From: Magnetospirillum sp.
Lineage (GTDB): Bacteria > Pseudomonadota > Alphaproteobacteria > CACIAM-22H2
Assembly: GCA_027532905.1 (NCBI GenBank)
Contig: JAPZUA010000002.1
Span: forward strand, 1,146,824-1,210,823
Reading direction: 5' to 3'
Length of the DNA: 64,000 nt
This document shows positions 9,493 to 22,462 of the stretch, piece by piece (within the stretch, counting starts at the first letter, position 1; the number at the start of each line of letters is the position of its first letter). The notes under the pieces are model-generated. The model ran no database searches. It saw nothing but the letters and a program-made list of their open reading frames with translations, and was not told the DNA's origin. The translations under genes were made by a program, and so were the position numbers.

Positions 9493-9899
9493 CCCAAGCC
9501 CCGCACCACGCGATCCTACCGCCCGGCTGGGACAAGCCCAAAGGCTATGCCAACGCGATCGTCGCGAGCGGGCGCCAGATTTTCATCGCAGGCCAAATCG
9601 GCTGGAACCCCGCCAACTCGACCTTCGAAAGCGACGCCTTCGTCGACCAGGCGCGCCAGGCACTCGCCAACATCGCGGCCCTTTTGACCGCCGCCGGGGC
9701 ATCGCCCGCCCATCTTGTGCGCCTCACCTGGTACGTCGTCGACAAACACGAATATCTCGCAAATCTTGCCGCCGTCGGCGGTGCCTATCGCGACGTTCTG
9801 GGTCGCAATTTTCCGGCGATGACGCTGGTCGAAGTCAAATCGCTGCTCGAGCCGCGCGCGCGCGTCGAGATCGAAGCGACCGCCGTTCTGCCGGATTAG
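9489..9899 (+). CDS. RidA/YjgF-family enamine/imine deaminase-like protein
   Basis: A 136-residue protein of the RidA (YjgF/YER057c/UK114) family. It begins HAILPPGWDKPKGYANAIV, has IFIAGQIGWNP, and a C-terminal TLVEVKSLLEPRARVEIEAT in which the conserved Arg is present. Family members hydrolyse reactive enamine/imine intermediates from PLP enzymes, or act as catabolic deaminases. The GYANAIVASG form is typical of members found next to catabolic genes rather than of housekeeping RidA. It is translationally coupled to the thioesterase (ATGA at 9489-9492). Confidence 0.85.
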   Translation: MTQAPHHAILPPGWDKPKGYANAIVASGRQIFIAGQIGWNPANSTFESDAFVDQARQALANIAALLTAAGASPAHLVRLTWYVVDKHEYLANLAAVGGAYRDVLGRNFPAMTLVEVKSLLEPRARVEIEATAVLPD

Positions 9900-9900
9900 G

Positions 9901-9928
9901 TGGCCAGCCGCCGCGCGCGCTCTATAAT
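9901..9928 (+). promoter_or_regulatory. Putative promoter of gcdH
   Basis: A perfect TATAAT (9923-9928) lies 35 bp before the gcdH start, with a weak -35 match TGGCCA (9901-9906) at a 16-bp spacing. The perfect -10 stands out against the GC-rich surroundings. It suggests gcdH can be transcribed independently of the two genes before it. Confidence 0.4.
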
Positions 9929-9962
9929 CCCTTCCGAAGAAGCTGCCCTCGAGGATTTCGCC

Positions 9963-11165
9963 ATGCCCGACACCGCCCCCGCTCCGACGAAAAAAGCCGC
10001 CTTCCAGTGGGAAGATCCGTTCCTGATGGACGCCGATCTCACCGAAGAAGAGCGCATGATCCGCGACGCCGCGCGCGATTATTGCCAGGAGAAGCTTGCG
10101 CCGCGCGTGCAGCACGCGTTTCGCGAAGAAACGACCGACCGGTCGATCTTCAACGAAATGGGCGCCCTCGGCTTTCTGGGTTCCACAATCGAGGGCTATG
10201 GCTGTGCGGGCACCTCGTACGTGGCCTACGGCATCATCGCGCGCGAAGTCGAGCGCGTTGACAGCGGCTATCGTTCGATGATGAGCGTGCAGTCCTCGCT
10301 CGTGATGTATCCGATCCACGCTTACGGCACCGAGGCCCAGCGCCAGAAATACCTGCCCAAGCTTGCGACCGGCGAATGGGTCGGCTGCTTCGGCTTGACC
10401 GAGCCCGACCACGGCTCGGATCCCGGCGGCATGCTCACGCGCGCGCGCAAAGTGGCCGACGGCTACGTGCTGTCGGGCAGCAAAATGTGGATCTCGAATT
10501 CGCCGATCGCCGACGTGTTCGTCGTGTGGGCCAAGGACGATGCCGGTGAGATCCGCGGCTTCGTGCTCGAAAAAGGCATGAAGGGCCTGTCCGCCCCGAA
10601 GATCGAAGGCAAGTTCAGCTTGCGCGCCTCGATCACGGGCGAAATCGTTATGGACGACGTGCATGTGCCCGAAGACGCGCTGCTGCCGAATGTCAAAGGT
10701 CTCAAAGGCCCGTTCGGCTGCCTCAACCGCGCGCGCTACGGCATTGCATGGGGCGCTCTCGGTGCGGCCGAATTCTGCTGGCATGCCGCGTTGCGCTATA
10801 CGCTCGAGCGCAAGATGTTCGGCCGCCCCATCGCGGCCAACCAGCTCATCCAAAAGAAACTCGCCGACATGCAGACCGAAATTTCGATCGGCCTGCTCGC
10901 CTGCCTGCGCGCCGGGCGCCTGATGGACGAAGGGCGCTTGGCGCCCGAGACCATCAGCATCATCAAGCGCAACAGCTGCGGCAAAGCGCTCGACATTGCG
11001 CGTATGGCGCGCGACATGCACGGCGGCAACGGCATCATGGACGAGTACGGCGTGATCCGGCACATGCTCAATCTCGAAACCGTGAACACGTATGAAGGTA
11101 CGCACGACATCCATGCGCTGATCTTGGGTCGCGCGCAGACGGGAATTCAGGCGTTCGGACCCTAA
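9963..11165 (+). CDS. gcdH: Glutaryl-CoA dehydrogenase (decarboxylating)
   Basis: GcdH is an FAD-dependent acyl-CoA dehydrogenase that oxidises and decarboxylates glutaryl-CoA to crotonyl-CoA in lysine and tryptophan degradation. The 400-residue protein has [17 protein letters not shown] (FAD/substrate contact), the [20 protein letters not shown] stretch, [16 protein letters not shown], and the catalytic-base region [16 protein letters not shown] with the Glu of YEGTHD. These C-terminal blocks are much closer to glutaryl-CoA dehydrogenases than to general acyl-CoA dehydrogenases. The start ATG 9963 gives the usual length. Confidence 0.95.
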   Translation: MPDTAPAPTKKAAFQWEDPFLMDADLTEEERMIRDAARDYCQEKLAPRVQHAFREETTDRSIFNEMGALGFLGSTIEGYGCAGTSYVAYGIIAREVERVDSGYRSMMSVQSSLVMYPIHAYGTEAQRQKYLPKLATGEWVGCFGLTEPDHGSDPGGMLTRARKVADGYVLSGSKMWISNSPIADVFVVWAKDDAGEIRGFVLEKGMKGLSAPKIEGKFSLRASITGEIVMDDVHVPEDALLPNVKGLKGPFGCLNRARYGIAWGALGAAEFCWHAALRYTLERKMFGRPIAANQLIQKKLADMQTEISIGLLACLRAGRLMDEGRLAPETISIIKRNSCGKALDIARMARDMHGGNGIMDEYGVIRHMLNLETVNTYEGTHDIHALILGRAQTGIQAFGP

Positions 11166-11186
11166 CGCTGTCATCCAAACTTCACG

Positions 11187-12449
<1,263 letters not shown>

Positions 12450-12471
12450 GCGATCCGCCATAGTGGACGCG

Positions 12472-12825
12472 ATGTTGCGCGTTCTGACGCTTCTGCTGCT
12501 CTGCCAGTTGGCCGGCGAAATCGCGGCACGCGCCGCGAGTTTGCCATTGCCGGGGCCTGTGATCGGTATGGTCTTGATGCTCGGCTGGCTCGCCTACAAA
12601 GGCGGCGTGGATGCCGACACGGGCAAAGTCGCGGGCGGCCTGCTCGAACATCTGTCGTTGCTGTTCGTGCCTGCCGGTGTCGGCGTCGTGCTGCATCTCG
12701 ACATCATTGCGGCCGAGTGGCCCGCCATTCTGGCGGCCCTGTTCGTCTCGACGTTGGCCGCAATCCTCGCTGCCGCCGCAACGATGCGTTGGCTTGCGCC
12801 AACCGATGGCGGCTCGTCGAAATGA
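12472..12825 (+). CDS. LrgA/CidA-family holin-like membrane protein
   Basis: A 117-residue integral membrane protein with four hydrophobic spans. Characteristic residues are LPLPGPVIGMVLMLGWLA (about 23-40) and the LLFVPAGVGVV segment, both conserved in CidA/LrgA proteins. These work with a larger partner (CidB/LrgB) in transport across the inner membrane, described variously as holin-like control of murein hydrolases or as export of small metabolites. A GTG at 12463 is an alternative start. Its stop overlaps the lrgB-like start as ATGA. Confidence 0.9.
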   Translation: MLRVLTLLLLCQLAGEIAARAASLPLPGPVIGMVLMLGWLAYKGGVDADTGKVAGGLLEHLSLLFVPAGVGVVLHLDIIAAEWPAILAALFVSTLAAILAAAATMRWLAPTDGGSSK

Positions 12826-13541
12826 GCGATCAGCTGTTCCAAGCCTGGGTTTATCTTGCGGCGACCCCGCTCGTGGGGCTGACGGCCACCCTGCTCGCCT
12901 ACCAGATCGGATATGCCGTATTCTTGCGCGCCAACCGCAATCCGCTTGCCAATCCGGTGCTGATTGCGATCGCGCTGCTGGCCGTCCTTCTCTGGATTTC
13001 AGACACGTCGTACCAGCGCTATTTCGAGGGCGCCCAGTTCGTGCATTTCCTGCTTGGGCCCGCGACGGTCGCACTTGCCGTGCCGCTTTACCGAAACTTC
13101 CAGACGATCCGCCGCACGGCCTTTGCGATCGGTGCGGCGATCGTCGTGGGCTCGCTTGTCGCGATCGTGACGGGGATCGGCACAGCGTGGCTGCTGGGTG
13201 CTTCGCGCCAGACGCTGTTGAGCCTTGCGCCGAAATCGGCGACGACGCCGGTTGCGATGGGCATTTCCGAGCAGATCGGCGGCCTGCCCTCTCTCACGGC
13301 GGCCCTCGTGATCTTGACCGGTATCATCGGCGCGACCTTCGCAACCTTACTGCTCAACGCCGCCGGCATCAAAGATTGGCGCGCGCGGGGACTTAGCGTG
13401 GGCATCGCTGCACACGGCATTGGGACGGCGCGCGCGTTTCAGGTCAATGAAGTCGCGGGTGCGTTTGCGGGCGTGGGCATGGGCTTGAGTGCCCTCGCCA
13501 CGTCCCTGCTGGTGCCGGCGATCGTGAAACTGCTGCTCTAG
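12822..13541 (+). CDS. LrgB/CidB-family membrane protein
   Basis: A 239-residue polytopic membrane protein with seven or more spans. The family signature region is present: LLGPATVALAVPLYRN (about residues 77-92), SLAPKSATTPVAMGISEQIGG, and a C-terminal AAHGIGTARAFQVNEVAGAFAG. It is translationally coupled to the LrgA-like gene and follows the CBS histidine kinase. The C-terminus converges on the MarR-family gene, with only 5 bp between the stops. Confidence 0.92.
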   Translation: MSDQLFQAWVYLAATPLVGLTATLLAYQIGYAVFLRANRNPLANPVLIAIALLAVLLWISDTSYQRYFEGAQFVHFLLGPATVALAVPLYRNFQTIRRTAFAIGAAIVVGSLVAIVTGIGTAWLLGASRQTLLSLAPKSATTPVAMGISEQIGGLPSLTAALVILTGIIGATFATLLLNAAGIKDWRARGLSVGIAAHGIGTARAFQVNEVAGAFAGVGMGLSALATSLLVPAIVKLLL

Positions 13542-13546
13542 CGGCT

Positions 13547-14041
13547 TTACTCGGCCGCAGACGTGACCTGCGGGGCGAACCCGCCCTGCCCGATCGCCGC
13601 AATCCAGAACTGTTCCATGCGGCGCAGCGTGTTCTCGAGCTGCGTCAGATCCTGGGGATTGAGCGTCGAGCGCGTGAGCTCGTCGGCATGGCGCTCGAAC
13701 ACCTTGTCGAGCAGCCCGTGCAGCTTGATGCCGGTCTCGGTCAGCTTCACGCGCACCGAGCGGCGGTCGTGCGGGCTGCGCGCCTGCGAGATGTACTCGT
13801 TGTCGATGAGTTTCTTGAGATTGTAAGAAACGTTCGAACCCAGATAGTAGCCGCGCTGCGTGAGTTCGCCCACGGTGAGCTCGTCGGGGCCGATATTGTA
13901 GAGGATCAGCGCCTGGACGTTGTTGATGTCGCGAATGCCCATGCGGTCAAGCTCGAGTTTCACGACCTCGAGAAACTGGCGATGCAAACGCTCAACCAGC
14001 GAAACCGAATCCAGATAGTCCTTTTTCAGCGACATGCTCAT
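13547..14041 (-). CDS. ldtR: MarR-family winged-helix regulator, LdtR-like
   Basis: A 164-residue winged-helix regulator. The stretch ELTQRGYYLGSNVSYNLKKL (recognition helix, about residues 77-96) and the wing SPHDRRSVRVKLTETG closely match the alphaproteobacterial MarR-type regulators typified by Liberibacter LdtR, which controls envelope and stress genes including L,D-transpeptidases. Two in-frame ATGs (14041 and 14035) are possible; a GGGG lies about 8 bases before the second. A perfect 7-bp inverted repeat sits just upstream, suggesting autoregulation. It follows the 3-hydroxyisobutyrate dehydrogenase gene by 54 bp on the same strand. The gene symbol is given by resemblance. Confidence 0.82.
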   Translation of the reverse strand: MSMSLKKDYLDSVSLVERLHRQFLEVVKLELDRMGIRDINNVQALILYNIGPDELTVGELTQRGYYLGSNVSYNLKKLIDNEYISQARSPHDRRSVRVKLTETGIKLHGLLDKVFERHADELTRSTLNPQDLTQLENTLRRMEQFWIAAIGQGGFAPQVTSAAE

Positions 14042-14059
14042 GACCCCAAAAACTCACAT

Positions 14060-14077
14060 GTATTTTAACCAAAATAC
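14060..14077. promoter_or_regulatory. Palindromic operator-like site upstream of the MarR gene
   Basis: GTATTTT, a 4-base spacer, then AAAATAC: a perfect inverted repeat with 7-bp arms at 14060-14066 and 14071-14077, located 19-36 bp upstream of the MarR start. AT-rich palindromes of this size and place are typical MarR binding sites, so negative autoregulation is likely. A role in rho-independent termination is unlikely because no GC stem is present. Confidence 0.6.
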
Positions 14078-14095
14078 GGGGAAGCGCCCGATAAG

Positions 14096-14968
14096 TCATG
14101 ACTTACCTTGCAACATATTGATAATGCCCGAAAAATCTTTTGCGCCAAGGCCCGCCGAAGCCATCAAAGCATACAAAGACTGGGCTGCAGCCCCCATCGG
14201 CGTCGCTTGGCCGACAGTTTGCGCTGCATTTTGCGCAAGCTTCAGATCCTTCAACATCATGTCGGCCGTGAAGCCGGGCTTGTAGTCGCGATTGGCAGGC
14301 GAGGTCGGCACCGGGCCCGGCACCGGGCAATAGGTCGTCATCGACCAGCATTGGCCCGAGGATTTCGAACTGATGTCGAACAGCTTCTGCGCATCGAGCC
14401 CGAGCTTGGCGGCAAGGCTGAAACCTTCGGCGACCGCGATCATCGAAATGCCGAGAATCATATTGTTGCAGATTTTGGCGGCTTGGCCGTTGCCAGGCCC
14501 GCCGGCATGCACGATCGTTTTGCCCATCTGGGCAAGATAGGGCTGGGCACGCGCGAAACCGCCTTCGCTGCCGCCGACCATGAAGGTCAATGTCCCCGCC
14601 TCCGCCCCGGTCGTTCCGCCGGAGACGGGCGCGTCGAGCATCTCGAGCCCGCGCGCGGCCGCATCGGCCGCCACGCGGCGCGCCGTATCGACGTCGATGG
14701 TCGAACAATCGATCAAAAGCGTGCCGGCTTTGGCGGCAGGCAGCACCTCGCCATAGACCTTCTGCACATGCGGGCCTGCGGGCAGCATCGTCACGACAAT
14801 GTCCGCACCCGCGGCTGCATCGGCGGCCGACGCGCACGCAATGGCACCGGCCGCCGCGATGTTCGCCGCCGCCACGTCGAAGCCACGCACAACGTGCCCT
14901 GCTTTGACGAGGTTGCGCGCCATCGGCCCGCCCATATTGCCCAAACCGATAAATGCGACTGTCGCCAT
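14096..14968 (-). CDS. mmsB: 3-hydroxyisobutyrate dehydrogenase
   Basis: MmsB oxidises 3-hydroxyisobutyrate to methylmalonate semialdehyde with NAD in valine degradation. The 290-residue protein starts with the dinucleotide site FIGLGNMGGPMARNLVKAGH, has the substrate motif DAPVSGGTTGAEAGTLTFM, the catalytic Lys in GNGQAAKICNNMILG, and the C-terminal YKPGFTADMMLKDLKLA. All are diagnostic of this dehydrogenase within the beta-hydroxyacid family. A GGAG ribosome-binding site precedes the ATG. It lies 19 bp after the 3-hydroxyisobutyryl-CoA hydrolase gene that makes its substrate. Confidence 0.95.
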   Translation of the reverse strand: MATVAFIGLGNMGGPMARNLVKAGHVVRGFDVAAANIAAAGAIACASAADAAAGADIVVTMLPAGPHVQKVYGEVLPAAKAGTLLIDCSTIDVDTARRVAADAAARGLEMLDAPVSGGTTGAEAGTLTFMVGGSEGGFARAQPYLAQMGKTIVHAGGPGNGQAAKICNNMILGISMIAVAEGFSLAAKLGLDAQKLFDISSKSSGQCWSMTTYCPVPGPVPTSPANRDYKPGFTADMMLKDLKLAQNAAQTVGQATPMGAAAQSLYALMASAGLGAKDFSGIINMLQGKS

Positions 14969-14987
14969 CTTGTGAGGCTCCTTTTTG

Positions 14988-16046
14988 TCAGTCGATGAAG
15001 GTGAGTTCGTCGCCGAGTGCGAGCGGTGCGAAATAGCGCGCGACGGCGGCCGCATCGACCGCGTCGAGCGAGGCAGGCGTCCATCGGGGCGCCTGGTCCT
15101 TGTCGACCAGAACGGCGCGAATGCCTTCGTAGAAATCGTCGGCCGCCATGCAGCGCTGGACCATGCGGAATTCCATGCGCAGCGCATCTTCGATCGACAG
15201 CGCCGTGCCGAGATCGAGCTGCCGCAGCGAGATTTTGAGACTGGTCGGGCTCATCTTGCGCAAGCGCAAGGCGAGCTTCGCGGTCCATTCCTGCCCCTCG
15301 GCATCCAGGGCCGCCAAAATCCCTTCGATGCTGTCGGGTGCGAAGCAGCGCGCGATCGCGGCTTCGCGCGCGGGCAATTCAGCCGGCCCCGGATCGGCAT
15401 GAAACGCGGCCAACACGCGCTCGGCCGCATCGTCGCCCAAGGCCGCTTCGAGCTCGGCCAAGCGTGCACTCGGCACATAATGTGTGGCGAGCCCGAGGTG
15501 GAGAAGATCGGCCGCCTTCAGCCGCTCGCCGGTCAGCCCCAGGAAACGGCCCATGCGACCGGGCAAGCGCGGCAGAAAATACGAGCCGCCGACATCCGGG
15601 AACAGACCGATGGCGGTTTCGGGCATCGCAAACAGCGTACGCTCGGTTGCCACGCGATAACGCCCATGCACCGACAAGCCCACGCCGCCGCCCATGCAAA
15701 TACCGTCGATCAGCGACACGATGGGCTTCGGGAACCGCGCGAGCTGTCGGTTCAGGCGGTATTCTTCGAAAAAGAAATCACGCGTAAGCGCGCTTTGTTT
15801 GCCGCCGCGCTTGGCGGCAAGCCCCGCCTCGTAGGCCGCGCGCACATCGCCGCCCGCACAAAAGGCGCGCTCGCCCGCGGCTTTGAGCACGATCTGGCGC
15901 ACGGACGCGGCCGCCGCCCATTCGCGCAGCTTCGGCGCGAGTGCTTCGATCATGCCAAGCGTGAGCGCATTGAGCGCTTTGGGGCGATTCAAGATTGCCG
16001 TCGCCGTCTGGCCGTTCGTGCCGAACAGGATTTCCGCTTCGTCCAC
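14988..16046 (-). CDS. 3-hydroxyisobutyryl-CoA hydrolase (enoyl-CoA hydratase/isomerase fold)
   Basis: This hydrolase releases 3-hydroxyisobutyrate from its CoA ester in valine degradation. The 352-residue protein has a crotonase N-terminal domain with AFCAGGDVRAAYE (oxyanion loop), DGICMGGGVGLSVHGRYRVA, and the catalytic region FAMPETAIGLFPDVGGSYFL, plus the longer C-terminal extension that separates these hydrolases from enoyl-CoA hydratases. The start chosen is GTG 16046, with GGAG 8 bases upstream; an ATG at 16076 is possible but would overlap the kinase gene. It sits directly upstream of mmsB. Confidence 0.92.
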   Translation of the reverse strand: MDEAEILFGTNGQTATAILNRPKALNALTLGMIEALAPKLREWAAAASVRQIVLKAAGERAFCAGGDVRAAYEAGLAAKRGGKQSALTRDFFFEEYRLNRQLARFPKPIVSLIDGICMGGGVGLSVHGRYRVATERTLFAMPETAIGLFPDVGGSYFLPRLPGRMGRFLGLTGERLKAADLLHLGLATHYVPSARLAELEAALGDDAAERVLAAFHADPGPAELPAREAAIARCFAPDSIEGILAALDAEGQEWTAKLALRLRKMSPTSLKISLRQLDLGTALSIEDALRMEFRMVQRCMAADDFYEGIRAVLVDKDQAPRWTPASLDAVDAAAVARYFAPLALGDELTFID

Positions 16047-16062
16047 TTTGTGTCGCTCCGCT

Positions 16063-17709
16063 CTAGCTGGCCGCAACCCGCGTCGGCGGCAAGATCAGCA
16101 CCGCTGTCGTGCCGGCACCCAACACGCTCTCGAGATGCAGCGTGCCGCCATGCAGCTCGGCAAGCCCGCGCGAAATCGCAAGCCCAAGCCCCGTGCCCGG
16201 CACGTCGGAAGCTGCGATGCCGCGCAGCCGCTCGAAAGGTACGAACACGGTTTCGAGGGCTTCGCCCGGGATGCCGGGCCCGTTGTCGCGCACGCGCAGC
16301 TCGACGCTGCCGTCCCGCAAGTGATTGACCGCAAGATCGACGCGCCCGTCCGCCGGCGTGAATTTGACCGCGTTCGACAGAAGATTCAGCAGAATCTGCA
16401 TCAAGGCACGCCGATCGCCGTGCAGGACGATCGCGCTAAGTGCGGGCGCCTGGACGTCGATATTCTTCACGCGCGCAAGGCCGAATGTCGCGTCGATCGC
16501 AGCGCCGATCAGCGCTGCAAGATCGACCTTCTCGTTGCGCAAATCGAAACGGCCCGCTTCGATCTTCGTGAGATCGAGCAGCTCGTTGATGAGCTGCAGC
16601 AGATGCTGCCCGCTCTGCTCGATGGCACGCGCGAATTCGCGGATCTTTTCGGGCGCGATGCGCTCGCTCTCGGCCAGCATCGAGGAATAGCCGATGATGC
16701 CGTTGAGCGGCGTGCGCAGTTCGTGGCTGGCGGTCGCAAGAAACATCGATTTGATCTGGCTCGCGGCCTCGGCCTTGCGCCGCTCGGCGGCAAGGGCAGA
16801 GATCGTCAAAGCCGTCATCGCCAAAGACACGACGAGCACGCAGGCGAGCTGCAAGCCATTGCCTGCCCCGGTCTGGAAGGGCCCGAGCCCCGCGACCGTG
16901 CTGGCGCACGCGACGATCGCCACAAGCGAAATCAAAGTCTGTGCGGCGCGCAGCGACATGCGCAGCGTGATCCATGCCGCCGGCACGACGAGCAGAAACG
17001 GATAGGCCCACGACACGACCGAATTGGGCGTGAGCTGTATCTGGAAGATTGCCACCGCCGACAGAGCAACCGCCGCCCACACGACGCGATCCGAATTCTT
17101 GGCCGTCTCGCTTCGGCTCGTATCCGGTTCGCGCTCGAGCCGCAGCCACAGGATGACGGTCACCGCCAGAAAGAGCGTGCCGCCGCTGTCAGTCAGCAGC
17201 CAGCCGAGCCAAATCGAGCCGACGGTCGCAAGATCGAAGCCGCTGCCTGCCGACACCGTCAAAGCGCCGCCCAAGCCGCTGATCGCCGGGCTCAGCAAAG
17301 TCGCATAGAGCAGAAAGGCCGATACGCCCTTGATGCTCGCGAACATCCCGCCCGATGGCCGGTGCCGGCGCAGCAATATCGCCGCGACGAGAGGACCCGC
17401 TGTATTGGTTGTTGCGATCGCCAAGGCCGGCAGAATCGGCGTGTCGAACAAAACAAAATTCGCAAGAAACGCGCCGACGAAGATCCCGCCCGCAAGACCA
17501 AAGCCGCCGGCGATCGCGGCCACCATCGCAACGCTGGTCGGCAGCCAGATCGGGGCCGGAAACAGCCCGTATTCGGCAAAGAAACGGGACACGATCGTCG
17601 CCAGCACGAAATACGCCGTCGCAACGGCACCGTTCGCGGCGAGCCACGGCACGGCGCGTCGCGTCTGCAGAAAGTCGGGAAGCCACGGATTGGCGGCAGC
17701 GATCATCAT
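16063..17709 (-). CDS. MASE1-domain sensor histidine kinase
   Basis: A 548-residue inner-membrane kinase. Residues about 20-300 hold around eight hydrophobic segments in a MASE1-like sensor arrangement; early segments include [19 protein letters not shown] and [15 protein letters not shown] HisKA domain follows with [20 protein letters not shown], then HATPase_c with [24 protein letters not shown] and [18 protein letters not shown]. There is no receiver domain and no adjacent response regulator. It lies between the isobutyryl-CoA dehydrogenase (64 bp) and 3-hydroxyisobutyryl-CoA hydrolase (16 bp) genes on the same strand, so it is probably co-transcribed with the valine pathway. The ligand is unknown. 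Confidence 0.9.
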   Translation of the reverse strand: MMIAAANPWLPDFLQTRRAVPWLAANGAVATAYFVLATIVSRFFAEYGLFPAPIWLPTSVAMVAAIAGGFGLAGGIFVGAFLANFVLFDTPILPALAIATTNTAGPLVAAILLRRHRPSGGMFASIKGVSAFLLYATLLSPAISGLGGALTVSAGSGFDLATVGSIWLGWLLTDSGGTLFLAVTVILWLRLEREPDTSRSETAKNSDRVVWAAVALSAVAIFQIQLTPNSVVSWAYPFLLVVPAAWITLRMSLRAAQTLISLVAIVACASTVAGLGPFQTGAGNGLQLACVLVVSLAMTALTISALAAERRKAEAASQIKSMFLATASHELRTPLNGIIGYSSMLAESERIAPEKIREFARAIEQSGQHLLQLINELLDLTKIEAGRFDLRNEKVDLAALIGAAIDATFGLARVKNIDVQAPALSAIVLHGDRRALMQILLNLLSNAVKFTPADGRVDLAVNHLRDGSVELRVRDNGPGIPGEALETVFVPFERLRGIAASDVPGTGLGLAISRGLAELHGGTLHLESVLGAGTTAVLILPPTRVAAS

Positions 17710-17773
17710 GGGGCGAGCCTAGCGTCAAACCGCCGCCGATTGCCACAGGCAAGCGGCGGATGCGGGCGCGGGC

Positions 17774-20021
<2,248 letters not shown>

Positions 20022-20030
20022 CCCCCGTTG

Positions 20031-20633
20031 ATGGAAGAATCAGCGCTGTTTTTTGTCGAAGGCTTGCTGCTGGGCGCCCTGCTCGCCGCACCGTTCAACG
20101 ACCGCGGGATTGCCCTTGTTGGCCGCAGCCGCCGCGACGGCTTTGCGTCCGGCATTGCGGCGGGCTGCGGCAGCGCCTTCGCGGATCTCGTCTATGCTGG
20201 CCTTGCCGGCTATCTGGTTGCGGGCCTGCTCGCCGGCTGGATCGCCGACAACGACTGGGTACGGCAGTTCGGCGCGATGATGCTGCTGTGGCTGGGGTGG
20301 CAGGCCTACAACGCGCCGTTGATCGCCCCTGCCCCACCCGAAGGCGGCAGATCGCTGCTGCAGGCGGCAACTTCTTCGTTTTCGCCCGCGATCGGCAATC
20401 CGACTTGCCTGGTGGTATTCGTCACCGTGTTCATTGCCCTAGGCGCCGATCGCGGCGGGGCGGATGCGGCGGCGAATCTTGCGCTCGGCGTGTTCCTGGG
20501 GGCTGTCGGCTGGGGAATCGCGCTTGCGGCATCGCAAGCGGCGATCGACGCGGCAAGCCAGCGAACGATCAACCGCACGTCGGCCGTGCTGCTTGCAATC
20601 GCTGCTTTTGCGGTCGCCGGCGGCTTCGTGTGA
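20031..20633 (+). CDS. LysE/RhtB-family exporter-like membrane protein
   Basis: A 200-residue protein of about six membrane spans. The pattern, a first helix ending in an AP motif (LLGALLAAPFNDRG), then RSRRDGFASGIAAGCGSAFADLVYAG, follows LysE-type amino-acid exporters, although the usual PGP is replaced by PFN. A second half with ATSSFSPAIGNPTCLVVFVTVF has the conserved NP in a membrane span. It lies 9 bp after hemB and may be co-transcribed. The substrate is unknown. Confidence 0.75.
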   Translation: MEESALFFVEGLLLGALLAAPFNDRGIALVGRSRRDGFASGIAAGCGSAFADLVYAGLAGYLVAGLLAGWIADNDWVRQFGAMMLLWLGWQAYNAPLIAPAPPEGGRSLLQAATSSFSPAIGNPTCLVVFVTVFIALGADRGGADAAANLALGVFLGAVGWGIALAASQAAIDAASQRTINRTSAVLLAIAAFAVAGGFV

Positions 20634-20647
20634 AACGAGGGCTGCGG

Positions 20648-21502
20648 CTACTGCAGCAGAAATTCCGAAACGATGCGGATCTGGTCGGGCGCCATCAAGG
20701 CGGGCGCATGGCCGCAGCCCGCGATCTCGACGGCCGCACAGTTTTTGCGCTTGGCCATGCGCACCAGCGTTTCGCGCAGCAGCAGGTCGGACTCGGCCCC
20801 GCGAATGGCGAGTACGGGAATGCGGATCTGGTCCCAAAACGCCCACAAAGCGAGATCGTCGGCGGGCTTGTCCTGGAACGGCTTGCCGATCGCAGGGTCG
20901 TAGCGCAGGCGCAGATCGCCGTCGTCGGACTCTTCGGCGCTGTGGAATGCCAGATGCATCCATTCGGCATCGCTGAGCTGGCCGAACGGGGCGTGCACCT
21001 TGCGCAAATAGGTTTCGACCGCACCGAAATCCTGGAAACGCGGATCGCGCCCGACATAGGCCCCCAAACGCTGCAAGGCCGCAGACGGGATGAACGGGCC
21101 CACATCGTTGAGCACCAAGCGGCCGATAAAATGCCCGCGATGGGCCGCGAGCAGCATGCCGATGAGCCCGCCCATCGACGTGCCGATCCAGTCCACCTTC
21201 TCGACGTCGAGCCGCGCGAACAGCACGGCGATCGTCTGCATGTAGGTGGGGTACGCGTAGTCGTCGGCCTTGGGCAGCCAGTCGGACTCGCCGCGGCCCG
21301 GCATGTCCGGGCACACAACACGGCAATCCTGTTCGGCAAGGGCGCGCGCCAGCACGTCGAAATCGCGGCCATTGCGCGTGAGGCCATGCACGCACAGCAC
21401 GGTGCGTTTGGCGCGCAAAGGCCCCCACTCGGTCCAGGCGAGCTTGAAAAATCCGGAAGGCCCGAGCACGGGCATGCTGCATTCGCGCGGCGTCATAGCC
21501 AT
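20648..21502 (-). CDS. Alpha/beta-fold hydrolase
   Basis: A 284-residue alpha/beta hydrolase. It has the oxyanion HG in VLCVHGLTRNGRDFDVLA (about residues 36-53), CPDMPGRGESDW, the nucleophile elbow GTSMGGLIGMLLA with Ser, and the catalytic-His region IAGCGHAPALM near the C-terminus. These are characteristic of esterases, lipases and epoxide-hydrolase-like enzymes; the substrate cannot be assigned. The start is ATG 21502 with AGG upstream, or ATG 21496. The gene converges with the LysE-like gene (14 bp between the stops) and is divergent from the EamA pair. Confidence 0.88.
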   Translation of the reverse strand: MAMTPRECSMPVLGPSGFFKLAWTEWGPLRAKRTVLCVHGLTRNGRDFDVLARALAEQDCRVVCPDMPGRGESDWLPKADDYAYPTYMQTIAVLFARLDVEKVDWIGTSMGGLIGMLLAAHRGHFIGRLVLNDVGPFIPSAALQRLGAYVGRDPRFQDFGAVETYLRKVHAPFGQLSDAEWMHLAFHSAEESDDGDLRLRYDPAIGKPFQDKPADDLALWAFWDQIRIPVLAIRGAESDLLLRETLVRMAKRKNCAAVEIAGCGHAPALMAPDQIRIVSEFLLQ

Positions 21503-21595
21503 GTTTCTACCTTGATCGAGCCGCACTGGACAACCGCGTCGGCAAGTCCCTAAAAGAACAGCGCTGCCGCCCCCGTTTTGGAATCGATCTCGCCG

Positions 21596-22462
21596 ATGAA
21601 ACTCACGTCCCGCGCCGAGGGCTATCTTTTCGCCCTTGCCGCCCCTTTGTGCTGGAGTTTCGGCGGCGTGATCATCCGGACGGTCGAGGCGGGCCCGTGG
21701 GACATCGTGTTCTGGCGCGCGGCCGCGCATGTGGCGTTCTTCCCGTTCGTGCTGATCTTCATGTTGCGCGTGCCGATCCTGGGATCGCTGCGCGACGGCG
21801 GACGCATCACGCTCGTCTCGGCGCTGATGATTGCCGGCACATTTTCGCTGCACGTGCTGGCGATGACGTCGACGAGCGTCGCCAACGTGCTGCTGCTGCA
21901 ATCCACCTCGCCCATTCTGGTCGCTTTGCTCGGCTGGTCCGTGCTCGGCGAACGCGTGGCGCTCGCGAGCTGGATCGCGATCGGCGTGGCATTTTCGGGA
22001 CTCGCACTGGTGATGGGTGGCGCCATCGGCGAGGGTGCATGGATCGGCAATGCGATGGCCTTGGGCGTCGCATTGTGCTCGACCGTCAACGTTCTGCTCG
22101 TACGCCGCTTGCCGCGCCTCGATCTGCGCCCTGCGACATTGGTCGGGGCCGCCCTCGCTTTGGCGATGGGCTATGCGTTCGGCGACGTTTGGGCTGTCGA
22201 TTGGGGCAGCGTTTTGGCTTTGCTGTTTTTGGGCGTGCTGCAGCTGTCGGTCGGGCTCGCCTTTTTCTTTTCGGCCCTCAAGCGCCTGCCGCCGGTCGAG
22301 GTGACATTGATCGCGATGCTCGAGCCGGTGCTGGGGCCGATTTGGACCTGGCTTGCCGTCGGCGAAGTGCCGGCCTCCAGCACGATATATGGCGGCGCCA
22401 TTTTGCTCGCGGCCCTCGTCTTCAACACGCTTGCCGCCGCGCGCGCCAAGACCGTGCCATGA
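21596..22462 (+). CDS. EamA-family (DMT) transporter, first of a pair
   Basis: A 288-residue inner-membrane protein with ten spans in two homologous five-helix EamA halves. The first half has PLCWSFGGVIIRTV, FWRAAAHVAFFPF and STSVANVLLLQSTSPILVALL; the second has MLEPVLGPIWTWLAVGEVPA. These are signatures of drug/metabolite exporters. The ATG at 21596 is preferred to an in-frame TTG at 21578. Its stop overlaps the start of a second EamA gene as ATGA, so the two may act together or as a heteromer. No substrate evidence is visible. Confidence 0.9.
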   Translation: MKLTSRAEGYLFALAAPLCWSFGGVIIRTVEAGPWDIVFWRAAAHVAFFPFVLIFMLRVPILGSLRDGGRITLVSALMIAGTFSLHVLAMTSTSVANVLLLQSTSPILVALLGWSVLGERVALASWIAIGVAFSGLALVMGGAIGEGAWIGNAMALGVALCSTVNVLLVRRLPRLDLRPATLVGAALALAMGYAFGDVWAVDWGSVLALLFLGVLQLSVGLAFFFSALKRLPPVEVTLIAMLEPVLGPIWTWLAVGEVPASSTIYGGAILLAALVFNTLAAARAKTVP

